Source of the DNA: Balneolaceae bacterium
Lineage (GTDB): Bacteria; Bacteroidota; Rhodothermia; Balneolales; Balneolaceae
Assembly (NCBI GenBank): GCA_007693745.1
Contig: REDA01000046.1
Span: forward strand, 1-64,000
DNA length: 64,000 nt
Direction of reading: 5' to 3'
In this document: positions 44,220-53,600 of the stretch, one piece after another
Layout: each line of letters opens with the position of its first letter
How positions within the stretch are numbered: the stretch's first letter is position 1
Notes under the pieces: model-generated
What the model was told of the DNA's origin: nothing
What the model saw: only the letters and a program-made list of their open reading frames with translations
Databases searched by the model: none
Made by a program: the position numbers and the translations under genes

Positions 44220-45266
44220 TTAATCTTTAACTCTGGCAAAACTCATGCAGCGCAGCATCCAGTTTTGCAGCGGCTTCTGATGGGATCGTTTTCGCAGGTT
44301 GATATACCAACCCCAGCGCTTCATGACCGGTACTTTGTGAGCCTGAACAAATTCAATCAGGGTTCTGTCCGGATCTTCGATGTAGGAAAATCGGCCGGAA
44401 GCCTCTCCCATGTCAAATGTTGATGCGCTGTCTACCGTAAACGGGAAACCGAGTTTTTGCAGGCGCTCTTTCAGTTCATCCATATCAATGACATCAAAAC
44501 AGACATGAATAAAACCTGGATCTCCCCAGAAGCGGCCTTCGTAAATACTCCTCGGGCTGCGGTCTCTGCTCTCAATCAGTTCGATATCGATGTGACCGAA
44601 TAGCCGGCTGAAGGCACCTGCTCCACTCTCATTTTTCCGAAGGAGGGTCCGGCGGAATGTACAGCCGGGATCCAGATCATCAAACGATCCGCTTACATCA
44701 TAGATGATCTCCGTAAAGCCGAGAGCTTCACGGTAAACAGGCAGCACCCTCTCTATGTCCGACACACCGATCACTACTCCGCACACGCCTCCGGTGGGTG
44801 TTCCTGTATTCCCGAACCAGGAATCGCCGTGAACCATCTGGAAACGGTTCCCGCCGGGATCCGTGACCTGAAATGTAAGCGATTGATCGGGCAGGGTGAA
44901 GAGGGGTGAAAGGTTCTCACAATTACGGCTTTTAAACGAATCATAGGCAGTTTTCACATCCCTGCATTTCATCTTTACGGCATTGATTCCCAGATCACCG
45001 TACTCTGTTTTGAAAGCTGTACTTTCGGGTTTCCTTGAGGTAAACTGCCATATTTCAAATCCACCGCCACCGCTCATGTTGAGAGCCAAAACTGCCCGGC
45101 GGCTGTGAACAATACCACCGGTGTACTGCTTCATCAGGGCAGCATCGGCTTCATCATCAAATACAGGTACGTCCGTACCAAACCAAGTCCTGTACCATTT
45201 CCATGCGCTGTCAATATCATCAACACCTATGCCGACTTGCTGTATCCCTGTGATAATCTCTTTCAA
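44220..45266 (-). CDS. Two-domain VOC (glyoxalase-fold) protein
   Basis: A 348-residue protein with two vicinal-oxygen-chelate modules: the first at about residues 6-140 ('QVGIGVDDIDSAWKWYRTWFG', 'FQVTDPGGNRFQMV'), the second at 160-312 ('GVVIGVSDIERVLPVYREALGF', 'FIHVCFDVIDMDEL', 'YIEDPDRTLIEFVQ'). This is the layout of extradiol dioxygenases and 4-hydroxyphenylpyruvate dioxygenase, but I cannot place it in either family, and the metal ligands are only partly convincing. The start at 45266 is a TTG, with no upstream ATG in frame, so the true start is uncertain. It lies 55 bases after the DNA ligase gene on the same strand. Confidence 0.8.
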   Translation of the reverse strand: MKEIITGIQQVGIGVDDIDSAWKWYRTWFGTDVPVFDDEADAALMKQYTGGIVHSRRAVLALNMSGGGGFEIWQFTSRKPESTAFKTEYGDLGINAVKMKCRDVKTAYDSFKSRNCENLSPLFTLPDQSLTFQVTDPGGNRFQMVHGDSWFGNTGTPTGGVCGVVIGVSDIERVLPVYREALGFTEIIYDVSGSFDDLDPGCTFRRTLLRKNESGAGAFSRLFGHIDIELIESRDRSPRSIYEGRFWGDPGFIHVCFDVIDMDELKERLQKLGFPFTVDSASTFDMGEASGRFSYIEDPDRTLIEFVQAHKVPVMKRWGWYINLRKRSHQKPLQNWMLRCMSFARVKD

Positions 45267-45321
45267 TTGCGTCTGTTAAGTGAGTAAATGCATGCGAAAG
45301 ATAGTATAATTATGATGGAAA

Positions 45322-47049
45322 TTAACTCAAAAAATGATTTGCGGACGGGATGAAAAAAGAATGATGATCCGCATTTGACAGACCGGCCTTCTCTGTTTTC
45401 TGTCGGTAGAGCAATTCTACATCGCGGAGGGTATTGACGTCTTCAGGTCGCAGATCCCACCGAATGGTTCTGAATCGGGGAAAACGGAGAGTATATCCTG
45501 CTTTGGTGCGCCGGTTCATTACAATATCATCGAATTCAATTTCTACGACAAGTCCGGGAAGCAGTCCCAGGGTCGGGCCGTATTTCTCAACGGTCAGTTC
45601 CTTAATCCGCCGGTTCATTTTACGCAGTTCTTCATCGCTGTAGCCACCGTAAGCCTTTCCGATCGGGATAAATTCTTCCTCATAGCGTTCATCTTCACTG
45701 ACCCGAACTCCTAAAGTAAAATCGGAATAGGTGCCACCCCGTTTACCGCTTCCTGCATGTGCATACATCACGATCGTATCGATGGAGCCTCCGGGCTTTT
45801 TGACTTTCAGCCACGATTTTCTTCTTTGCCCGTATTCATAGCGGCTTGTTTCAAGTTTGAGCATCAGTCCCTCGTTGCCGTGAAGCAAAGCCTTTTCAAA
45901 ACTCTGTTCCAGCTCGTTTTCACTGTATATCCGAAACTGTTTTGAGACTGGAAGATGGTACTTCAAAGCCTGGTTTTCGAGCAAAACCCTTCGTTCGTTA
46001 AGAGGAAGATCAAACACCGGTCTGCCCTGTGTGTATAAGAGATCATAGGCAATAAAGAGTGCAGGAGAGTCTGACAGGATTTTCTTTCCTGGTTTTTTTA
46101 AGCCCATGCGCTTCTGGAGTTGCTGAAATGGCTGAATTTTGCCATCAATGTAAACACAGATCTCTCCATCCAGGACGGTTGGAGGCATCTCTTTCGATGT
46201 AAAGAATTGTGTCAGATCCGGAAATGAGGAAGTGATGTCGTTCTTATCCCTTGAGTAGAGTCTGATCACTTTTCCATCTGCATGAACCTGTGCTCTCATC
46301 CCGTCAAACTTTTCTTCTGCCACGTAATTTTCCAGCGGTACAGCAACCGGGATCTCCAGGGGTGCAGCCAGCATAAAAGAGAGCGGGTGGAACAGCCTGA
46401 ACACGGCCTCATTCAGGGTCCCGGCTCGCGCCATTACCGCTGTTTCCCCAAGACTGCCGGTGATCATGTGTGCATAGCGAACCTGCTGCAGTTCGCGATG
46501 CCAGGCGTCACTGATCGCAGCTTCGATGCTTTTTGTTTCAAATCCGATGCGAAGAGATCCCTGACTCAGCATGCGGATAAAAAATTTGATTTCGTTGCCG
46601 CTCATGCCAGACCAGATTTTCTGCAAAAACTCCTGTTTGGCAATACGGGATGAAATCTTTCGAAGCTGCTCAAAAAGCTCAGAGATCTGAGTGAGTGAAT
46701 GGACTTTCGGGATGCGTTTCACTGTTGCAGCCGGCAAATTTTCCATGAGGCGTTCGATAGCTTCCGAGTGGCTTCCTGTGGCTGTTTTACAGGCTTTATA
46801 GACCACATCATAATCAATTTCGCAAAACTGAGCGGCTGCCTGCCCAATGGTTCGGCTGCCTGCAGATGCCCGTTTCCCGGAAATCGACTCAAATGCCCCT
46901 TCTCCGGCAAACCGGACAGCAAGCACCAGCTCGCGATCACTTTTCATCTCCCGGATCATATCTGAAAAGAGTTTGATTTTCGCATTGGAGCTCCGGGTCT
47001 GCCCGATTTTTTGCAGAACTCCGCAATAGTGTCTGAAACAGATCTCCAT
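45322..47049 (-). CDS. ATP-dependent DNA ligase of the ligase-associated repair cassette
   Basis: Seals nicks using ATP through a lysyl-AMP intermediate. 575 residues from the ATG at 47049, which has an excellent ribosome binding site (AGGAGG, spaced 8) right after the exonuclease stop; a 19-codon upstream extension is rejected for that reason. It has an N-terminal DNA-binding domain (1-220), the nucleotidyl-transferase domain with Lys247 in 'EEKFDGMR', 'VLDGEICVY', 'EGLMLK' and 'WLKVKK', and a C-terminal OB fold ('RTIRWDLRPEDVNT'). Bacterial ligases of this class typically sit with a metallo-beta-lactamase exonuclease, an Lhr-type helicase and PdeM. Here only the exonuclease is present. Confidence 0.93.
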   Translation of the reverse strand: MEICFRHYCGVLQKIGQTRSSNAKIKLFSDMIREMKSDRELVLAVRFAGEGAFESISGKRASAGSRTIGQAAAQFCEIDYDVVYKACKTATGSHSEAIERLMENLPAATVKRIPKVHSLTQISELFEQLRKISSRIAKQEFLQKIWSGMSGNEIKFFIRMLSQGSLRIGFETKSIEAAISDAWHRELQQVRYAHMITGSLGETAVMARAGTLNEAVFRLFHPLSFMLAAPLEIPVAVPLENYVAEEKFDGMRAQVHADGKVIRLYSRDKNDITSSFPDLTQFFTSKEMPPTVLDGEICVYIDGKIQPFQQLQKRMGLKKPGKKILSDSPALFIAYDLLYTQGRPVFDLPLNERRVLLENQALKYHLPVSKQFRIYSENELEQSFEKALLHGNEGLMLKLETSRYEYGQRRKSWLKVKKPGGSIDTIVMYAHAGSGKRGGTYSDFTLGVRVSEDERYEEEFIPIGKAYGGYSDEELRKMNRRIKELTVEKYGPTLGLLPGLVVEIEFDDIVMNRRTKAGYTLRFPRFRTIRWDLRPEDVNTLRDVELLYRQKTEKAGLSNADHHSFFIPSANHFLS

Positions 47050-47053
47050 GCTG

Positions 47054-48040
47054 TCAATCCTCCTGCCGGATTTGAAAATGGAGCCCCTCAGACTCCAATC
47101 CTTCAAGTGTCAGATAATGTTGAACCACGTCCGGATTGGGAGTATGCGTGATCATTACTTTACGGGGCTGTATTTTTTTGCAAAAACGAATCAGCTCAAA
47201 AAAATCGAGATGGTCGGAGAGGGGGATAAGGGCATCTGCTGAGAGCTGGCTGCGCCTGGATTCATCCGCTGCCCAGCCGGAACAGTAGGCGATTCTTTTC
47301 CTTTTTACATTTGAGGCAAATCCGCTGCTGAGGGCGGATGAGGGAGCGACAAGCAGTTTCCCTTCACACTGTTCTCTGTCGTAGGCCGAATAGTTGCCCA
47401 GATGAAACCCGTACTTATTATACACTTTACAGAGTTTGTAGCCGGCTCCGTGAATCATTATTTCTCTATCGAGAGGAGCGAGCATATGCATAATCTCCTG
47501 CGCCTTGCCGAGATTATAACCAAGGAATATGGGTGTATATCCATCCCTCAGGGCATCTGTTGCGAACAGGCGGACCTCCTCTGCAAGTTGATCATGAGAC
47601 TTCCATTTGTAGATTGGCAGACCAAAGGTTGCTTCCGTGATCAGGAAATCAGCAGACTCCGGTGAATCAAACCCCTCGGAGACCGGAGATGGTGGGGTTC
47701 GGTAGTCTCCCGTATAGAGCAGGGAACCGGCATTCGATTCGATACTTATCATCGCAGAACCGAGTATGTGACCGGCTGGCCAAAGAGTAACTTCAGCTTT
47801 TTCCAGTGTGAGCTTCCTGCCAAAATCCACTGGAAGCTCCTTTCCGCGGAAACCCCGTTCCTTCATCAGATCCAGTGTTGCAGGGGTGGCGTGAACCGTT
47901 ACTTTGCGGTTGTATGGAATATGATCGGCATGTGCATGGGATACAAAAGTTGCTGCTGCATCCGGATGAGAGCCGTCCAGAGCAATCCCGAGATCCGGGA
48001 AATAGAGACCGTGGTGGCCGGTTTTTTCAATTCTAAACAC
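47054..48040 (-). CDS. Ligase-associated DNA exonuclease (metallo-beta-lactamase fold)
   Basis: A 328-residue nuclease of the metallo-beta-lactamase/beta-CASP-like group found next to bacterial ATP-dependent DNA ligases and related to mRNA 3'-end-processing factors. The metal motif HxHxDH is at residues 35-40 ('VSHAHADH'), followed by 'GHILGSAMI' and 'LLYTGDYRT', with the later His in 'SDHLDFFEL' and 'VMITHTPN'. It probably trims DNA ends before ligation. Its gene is 4 bases upstream of the ligase start and 5 bases downstream of the small membrane protein, within an OxyR-led operon. Confidence 0.93.
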   Translation of the reverse strand: MFRIEKTGHHGLYFPDLGIALDGSHPDAAATFVSHAHADHIPYNRKVTVHATPATLDLMKERGFRGKELPVDFGRKLTLEKAEVTLWPAGHILGSAMISIESNAGSLLYTGDYRTPPSPVSEGFDSPESADFLITEATFGLPIYKWKSHDQLAEEVRLFATDALRDGYTPIFLGYNLGKAQEIMHMLAPLDREIMIHGAGYKLCKVYNKYGFHLGNYSAYDREQCEGKLLVAPSSALSSGFASNVKRKRIAYCSGWAADESRRSQLSADALIPLSDHLDFFELIRFCKKIQPRKVMITHTPNPDVVQHYLTLEGLESEGLHFQIRQED

Positions 48041-48045
48041 AGAGA

Positions 48046-48480
48046 TCAGGAAATTCGGGTTCGCTCGAGTAAGAGATATGTGAGCATAAAGAGGATAATT
48101 CCGATCGTGATGAGATTTGCAGCGGCAAAGCGAACTTTTCCGCGAATGAGCTCACTGTTTTCACGTATCATCTTTGATGTCTGTGGCCAGATGAGAAGCA
48201 GCTGTCCTCCGATGAAGATGACAAAAAGACTCCATAAAGAGAAGATCAGTTCTACCCAGGAGAAGGGAAAAAAAGAGAGGAACAGTCCCGGAAGGGCAAA
48301 AAGGAGCAGATACTTAAGAACTCTTCTCAGTAACAGCGGCGCTTGTGGATCCCCGGATATCTCAAGAATATAATCCCGGACCGGCACGGTTTTGAGCAGC
48401 AGATAGATCCCGTAACTGAGCAGCAGCGCGCCAAGAGAGAGATAGTAAGCGGTAAACCATTGCGCGGAGAACTGTTCCAT
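48046..48480 (-). CDS. Small membrane protein of unknown function
   Basis: I do not recognise this family. It has 144 residues with about four hydrophobic helices ('YYLSLGALLLSYGIYLLL', 'YLLLFALPGLFLSFF', 'LIFSLWSLFVIFIGGQLLL', 'LITIGIILFMLTYLLL') and short basic cytoplasmic links. No catalytic motif is visible. Its ATG overlaps the OxyR stop (TAATG), so translation is coupled, and the exonuclease gene follows after 5 bases. Being placed between a peroxide sensor and DNA repair enzymes, it may serve in the oxidative stress response, but this is inference from position alone. Confidence 0.75.
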   Translation of the reverse strand: MEQFSAQWFTAYYLSLGALLLSYGIYLLLKTVPVRDYILEISGDPQAPLLLRRVLKYLLLFALPGLFLSFFPFSWVELIFSLWSLFVIFIGGQLLLIWPQTSKMIRENSELIRGKVRFAAANLITIGIILFMLTYLLLERTRIS

Positions 48481-49412
48481 TATTCGATCAGAATTCGTTG
48501 TTCATTCTCCAGTAATATTCCGGGGATAGATTTGCAGATTGACTCTTTAAACTCCTGAATGATATTTTTCTTCAGATGTTTGCGACTGTAAACAAGCCTC
48601 ACCTTTCGTGAAGGAGCCGGATCCTCGAACTCTTTAACCACAGCACTGCTGCAGGAACTGTCGAATTCCTGAACCGCTGTCCAGGGCAGAAGGGTCATGC
48701 CGAAATTCTGTTCGACCAGTTTTTTCAGGGTCTCGAGATTACCGCTTTTAAACTCGATAGCGGCTTTGTTTTTCTTATGAACGTCACTGCAAAGTTTGAT
48801 GGCCTGATCGCGGAAACAGTGCCCCTCATTAAGCAGCCAGATATTGGTTCGGTCGAGATCCTCAACGGTGAGTTTTTCCTTCTCTGTAAGAGGATGGGCA
48901 TGAGAAAGATACCCCAGAAATGGTTCGACGTAGAGATCTTCACTGTAGATAAAACTCTGATCCACAGGTGTTGCAATAATTGCGGCATCGAGCTCATCCG
49001 AAGAGAGTTTTTCAAGGACCTCTGAGGTAAGAAGCTCCTCAAATACAAGTTCAATGAGCGGATGTTTTGCAAGAAATGAACGAAGAAAAAGAGGAACGAG
49101 ATAGGGGGCAATGGTTGGAATGATGCCAACCTTAAAGGTGCCGCGCAGTTCTGTATCCGAAAAACCGGCGATATCCAGAATCTGTTTCGATTCCCTGAGT
49201 ACAATCCTTGCCTGCCGGATAATCCTTTCACCGGTTTCAGTTGGGACTACGGGTGTTTTGCTTCGGTCAAAAAGAATGACACCGAGCTCCTCCTCCAGTT
49301 TCTGGATCTGCATACTCAGGGTGGGCTGGGTAATAAAACTTTTGTCGGCGGCCGTTGCAAAATGGCGGTAGGTATCCACTGCAACTACATATTTTAACTG
49401 TGTAAGAGTCAT
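48480..49412 (-). CDS. oxyR: OxyR, peroxide-responsive LysR-type activator
   Basis: A 310-residue LysR-type regulator. The N-terminal winged helix (residues 1-60) reads 'TLTQLKYVVAVDTYRHFATAADKSFITQPTLS...' in the family manner. The effector domain has 'NEGHCFRDQAIKLC' with Cys199 and Cys208, at exactly the E. coli positions. In E. coli these form the disulfide that switches OxyR on with hydrogen peroxide. It is the first gene of the minus-strand group oxyR, membrane protein, exonuclease, ligase, and faces away from an alpha/beta hydrolase gene across a 263-base divergent region where it may bind. No katG or ahp gene is in the window. Confidence 0.95.
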   Translation of the reverse strand: MTLTQLKYVVAVDTYRHFATAADKSFITQPTLSMQIQKLEEELGVILFDRSKTPVVPTETGERIIRQARIVLRESKQILDIAGFSDTELRGTFKVGIIPTIAPYLVPLFLRSFLAKHPLIELVFEELLTSEVLEKLSSDELDAAIIATPVDQSFIYSEDLYVEPFLGYLSHAHPLTEKEKLTVEDLDRTNIWLLNEGHCFRDQAIKLCSDVHKKNKAAIEFKSGNLETLKKLVEQNFGMTLLPWTAVQEFDSSCSSAVVKEFEDPAPSRKVRLVYSRKHLKKNIIQEFKESICKSIPGILLENEQRILIE

Positions 49413-49675
49413 ATTTTGTATAACAGATCTTTTAACAGACTCATTTTATCTCTTTATCAGGATTGGTTAAGTTACTAAAGTATCGGGCATTTTGTAAAAC
49501 CGTCTTTTTAACCCTGCAACGGTCTTCTCGTAATGATCATCATCACATTTCGAGGTACTGAACTGCAGTTATTTGGTTGCCGTGCGTTGACCCCTACCTG
49601 TGATCCGGGTTTTTTTCAGCACTCCTGTATCAAAAGGGATTCTGTGAATACTCAAAAAATCGGTTCAATAACCTC

Positions 49676-50485
49676 ATGAAATCCATTGTATCCATTTTCC
49701 TTGCGGCAGTACTTGTTTACCTCATGATCCTGCTGCTGATGTTTCTCTTTCAGAACCGCCTTCTTTTTATGCCATCCTCAGGAATAATCGCTGAGCCTGG
49801 TCATGCCGGCCTGCAGGCAGAAGACCTGTGGATCGATACCTCCGATGGTCTGCGACTGCACAGCTGGTATTTCCCGAACGATGAAACTGAGTTTGTGGTG
49901 GTGCTGTCTCATGGAAATGCCGGGAACATCAGTGGCCGGATTGCCATTGCCGAAACTCTGATTCGAAGTGGGGCATCCGTTTTGATGTATGATTACAGAG
50001 GGTATGGCCGCAGTGGTGGCCGCCCGTCTGAAAAGGGATTTTACAGAGACATTGAAGCAGTGACAAAAGCCCTGATGAGTGAGAAGGGATACAGTGAAAA
50101 ACAGATCGTGATGTATGGCCGCTCCCTTGGGGGTGCTGTTGCAGCTTATGCAGCCACTCGTTTTGCGGTGGGTGGCCTGGTACTCGACTCGGCATTTCTG
50201 AATCTGAGGGAAATGGTACGGGATGTTTATCCGTTTGTTCCCTCACGCCTGGCGCGATATGAGTTCCCCACGGATCAGTATCTGAGCCGTATTCACGAGG
50301 TTCCGGTGATGATTATCCACAGCCGGCAGGATGAGATTGTTCCATTCAGGCATGCTGAAAGATTGTATGAAATGACCGGTGAGCCCCGAAAATTCACAGA
50401 GACAGCAGGAGGGCACAACCATCATTTTTTTACTTCCAGAGAGTTGATTGAGCAGAGCTGGAGAGAATATTTGCAGGGGCTCTGA
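49676..50485 (+). CDS. Membrane-anchored alpha/beta hydrolase (BEM46-like)
   Basis: A 269-residue serine hydrolase with an N-terminal hydrophobic anchor (residues 4-24, 'IVSIFLAAVLVYLMILLLMF'). Then come the oxyanion motif 'VVLSHGNAGNIS', the nucleophile elbow 'YGRSLGGAV' with Ser, the acid in 'IHSRQDEIVPF' and the His in 'GGHNHHF'. This is the pattern of BEM46/ABHD13-like hydrolases, whose substrates are mostly unknown, with lipids or acyl esters suspected. It lies between oxyR (divergent) and dnaE, with 118 bases to the latter. Confidence 0.9.
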   Translation: MKSIVSIFLAAVLVYLMILLLMFLFQNRLLFMPSSGIIAEPGHAGLQAEDLWIDTSDGLRLHSWYFPNDETEFVVVLSHGNAGNISGRIAIAETLIRSGASVLMYDYRGYGRSGGRPSEKGFYRDIEAVTKALMSEKGYSEKQIVMYGRSLGGAVAAYAATRFAVGGLVLDSAFLNLREMVRDVYPFVPSRLARYEFPTDQYLSRIHEVPVMIIHSRQDEIVPFRHAERLYEMTGEPRKFTETAGGHNHHFFTSRELIEQSWREYLQGL

Positions 50486-50603
50486 TCTGTTGTGATGCCC
50501 GGCTGATCCTGACTTTTAAAAAAATCTGCTCTCATTTTGCAGGCTGACTTAGTATATTGTCTATCCTGTTGTGAAAGGTGATTTAATCCGGGATTTGGCC
50601 TCT

Positions 50604-53600
50604 ATGTACCTGATATTTGATACAGAAACAACCGGGCTCCCTCAGAATTACGGAGCTCCGCTTACAGATTTTGACAACTGGCCGCGCTGTGTTCAGCTCG
50701 CCTGGCAATTGCACGACCAAACGGGAAGGCAGATCTCTTCCGGCAACTATATTATCCGGCCCGACGGTTTTACCATCCCCTTCAATTCCGAAAAAATCCA
50801 CGGGATATCCACAGCAAGGGCAGAACGTGAAGGTGTTCCTCTCAGTGAGGCTATGGATGCGTTCAGCAGGGATCTGGAAAGATGCACATTTGTGATTGGC
50901 CATAATCTGGAATTCGATCTTAATATCATGGGATCTGAATACCTGAGGATGAATCGGGAGAGTTTACTTGGTTCCCGAATCACAATCGATACCAAGGATG
51001 AATCAACAGAGTTCTGTGCCCTGCCCGGTGGTCGTGGAAGGTACAAGTGGCCAACCCTTGAGGAGTTGCATCAGAAATTATTTCAGGCTGGATTTGAGGA
51101 AGCTCACAATGCAGCAGCAGATGTAGATGCCACAGCGAGGGCTTTTCTTGAACTGGTACGCATTGGGGTGATCCGTCCCGTATTCCCGGCGGATGGAGTG
51201 GTCCCTTCAGAAAGCCCGGCATCTCTGATTGATACTTCCACATACATGCCAAAAGTTGAGGAGTTACGCAGAAAGAGAGGAAGCGATGATGAAGAGAAGA
51301 GTACTTCAGCCGTGCTCCCGAAAACGGGGGATGCATCAGCCATCGATTCAGGTTTTGTACATCTGCATAACCACTCCAAATACTCGGTGCTGCAGGCGGC
51401 ATCCGGGGTTAAGGATCTGGTGAAAAAGGCAAAGGAAGACGGCATGAAAGCGGTGGCATTAACTGATCTGGGGAATATGTTCGGCATATTCCACTTCGTG
51501 AATGCTGCAAAAAGCGCCGGGATCAAACCGATTATCGGCCTGGAAGCCTATTTTGTGGAGGATCGTCTTCAGAAACGGTTTACCCGGGACTATAAGGATA
51601 AGCGCTATCAGCAGGTTTTTCTGGCAAAAAACCGAAAAGGGTATGAGAATCTGGCTGAGCTCTGTTCGCTTGGTTTTATCGAAGGGTATTACTACAAATT
51701 TCCCCGGATTGATCGTGAGCTGGTTGAACAGTACAGAGAAGGGGTGATCACAACAACGGGGGGGATTTCAGGGGAGGTTCCGGATCTGATTCTGAACAGG
51801 GGGGAAGCCGCAGCAGAAGAGGCTCTCCGCTGGTGGCATTCACTATTCGGGGAGGATCTCTATATCGAACTGATGAGGCACGGCCTGGAAGAAGAAGAGA
51901 GAGTAAACAGCGTTCTGCTGAAGTTTGCGGAAAAATACAGTATCCCGGTCATTGCCACCAATAACTCTTTCTATCTGGACAGAAAGGATGCAAAAGCGCA
52001 TGACGCTCTTCTCTGTATTGATAATAACGACCTGATTTCAACGCCGGTGGGCCGTGGACGCGACCGGCGGTTTGGTTTTCCGAATGATGAGTTTTATTTC
52101 AAAACAGAGCAGGAGATGAAAGCGCTGTTTGCAGATCTTCCTGAAGCGATTACGAATACAGCAGAGCTTGCTTCAAAAATTGAAATGATCGATCTGAGCA
52201 GAGACGTCATTCTTCCCAATTTCATTCTTCCTGAGGGATTTGAAACGGAAGATGACTATCTGAGGCATCTGACCTTTGAGGGTGCAAACCGAAGATACAA
52301 CCCGTTTCCGCAGAATGTGGCTGACCGAATAGAGCACGAATTGAGCATCATTGCAAAGATGGGATTTGCCGGCTACTTTCTTATTGTGCAGGATTTTATC
52401 GCAGCTGCCCGGGAAATGGGGGTTTTTGTGGGGCCGGGCCGGGGCTCGGCAGCGGGTTCTGTCGTTGCCTACTGTACGGGTATCACCAACATCGACCCGC
52501 TTGCATATGATCTTCTTTTCGAGCGTTTTCTGAATCCGGAACGAATATCCATGCCCGATATCGACATCGATTTCGATGATGACGGCCGTCAGAAGGTGAT
52601 CGATTACGTTGTGGAGAAATACGGCAGGGATCAGGTTGCCCACATCATCACATTTGGCACCATGGCCGCGAAATCATCAGTTCGGGACGTAGCCAGGGTG
52701 CTCGACCTTCCGCTTCCCGATGCCGATCGCATCGCCAAACTCGTGCCTGATACCATCGGGATCTCTCTGGATAAAGCTTTCCATGAAGTGAGTGAACTGA
52801 GCGAGATCAAAAAGTCGGACTCACTGGAAGGCAGGACGCTTCAGATGGCAGAAACCCTGGAGGGATCGGTGCGTAATACCGGTATCCACGCTGCCGGGAT
52901 CATCATTGCACCGGATAAGCTGACACGTTTTATCCCTGTCTGTACTGCCAAAGATGCGGAGCTTTACGTCACTCAGTTTGACGGGAAGGTGATCGAGGAT
53001 GCCGGAATGCTGAAAATGGATTTTCTTGGGCTGAAAACACTCTCCATACTCAAAACGGCAATCAACTATGTACAGGAAAATCATGGCGTAACTTATGATC
53101 TTGACGCTATCCCGCTGGATGACCCAACAACCTACGAACTCTTTCAGCAGGGGGCAACCGTTGGCATTTTCCAGTTTGAGTCGGATGGAATGAGAAAACA
53201 TCTGAAAAATCTGAAACCTACCGGGATCAACGATCTCATCGCCATGAATGCGCTCTATCGGCCGGGGCCGATGCAGTTTATTCCGGACTATATCCGCCGA
53301 AAGCACGGGGAGGAAGAGGTAGCCTACGATCACGACGATTTGCGGGATATTCTTGAACCGACTTTCGGGATTATGATCTACCAGGAGCAGATTATGATGG
53401 TGGCGCAAAGGATGGGAGGATACACATTGGGAGAAGCAGATGTTCTCCGTCGCATCATGGGAAAAAAGCAGCCGGAACTGCTTCCGCCGGAAGAGGAAAA
53501 ATTTGTCAGGCAGGCGGTAGCCAAAGGATATCAGGAGAGAACCGCAAAGGAGGTTTTTGATAAAATGGCCATGTTTGCAGGCTATGGTTTCAATAAATCT

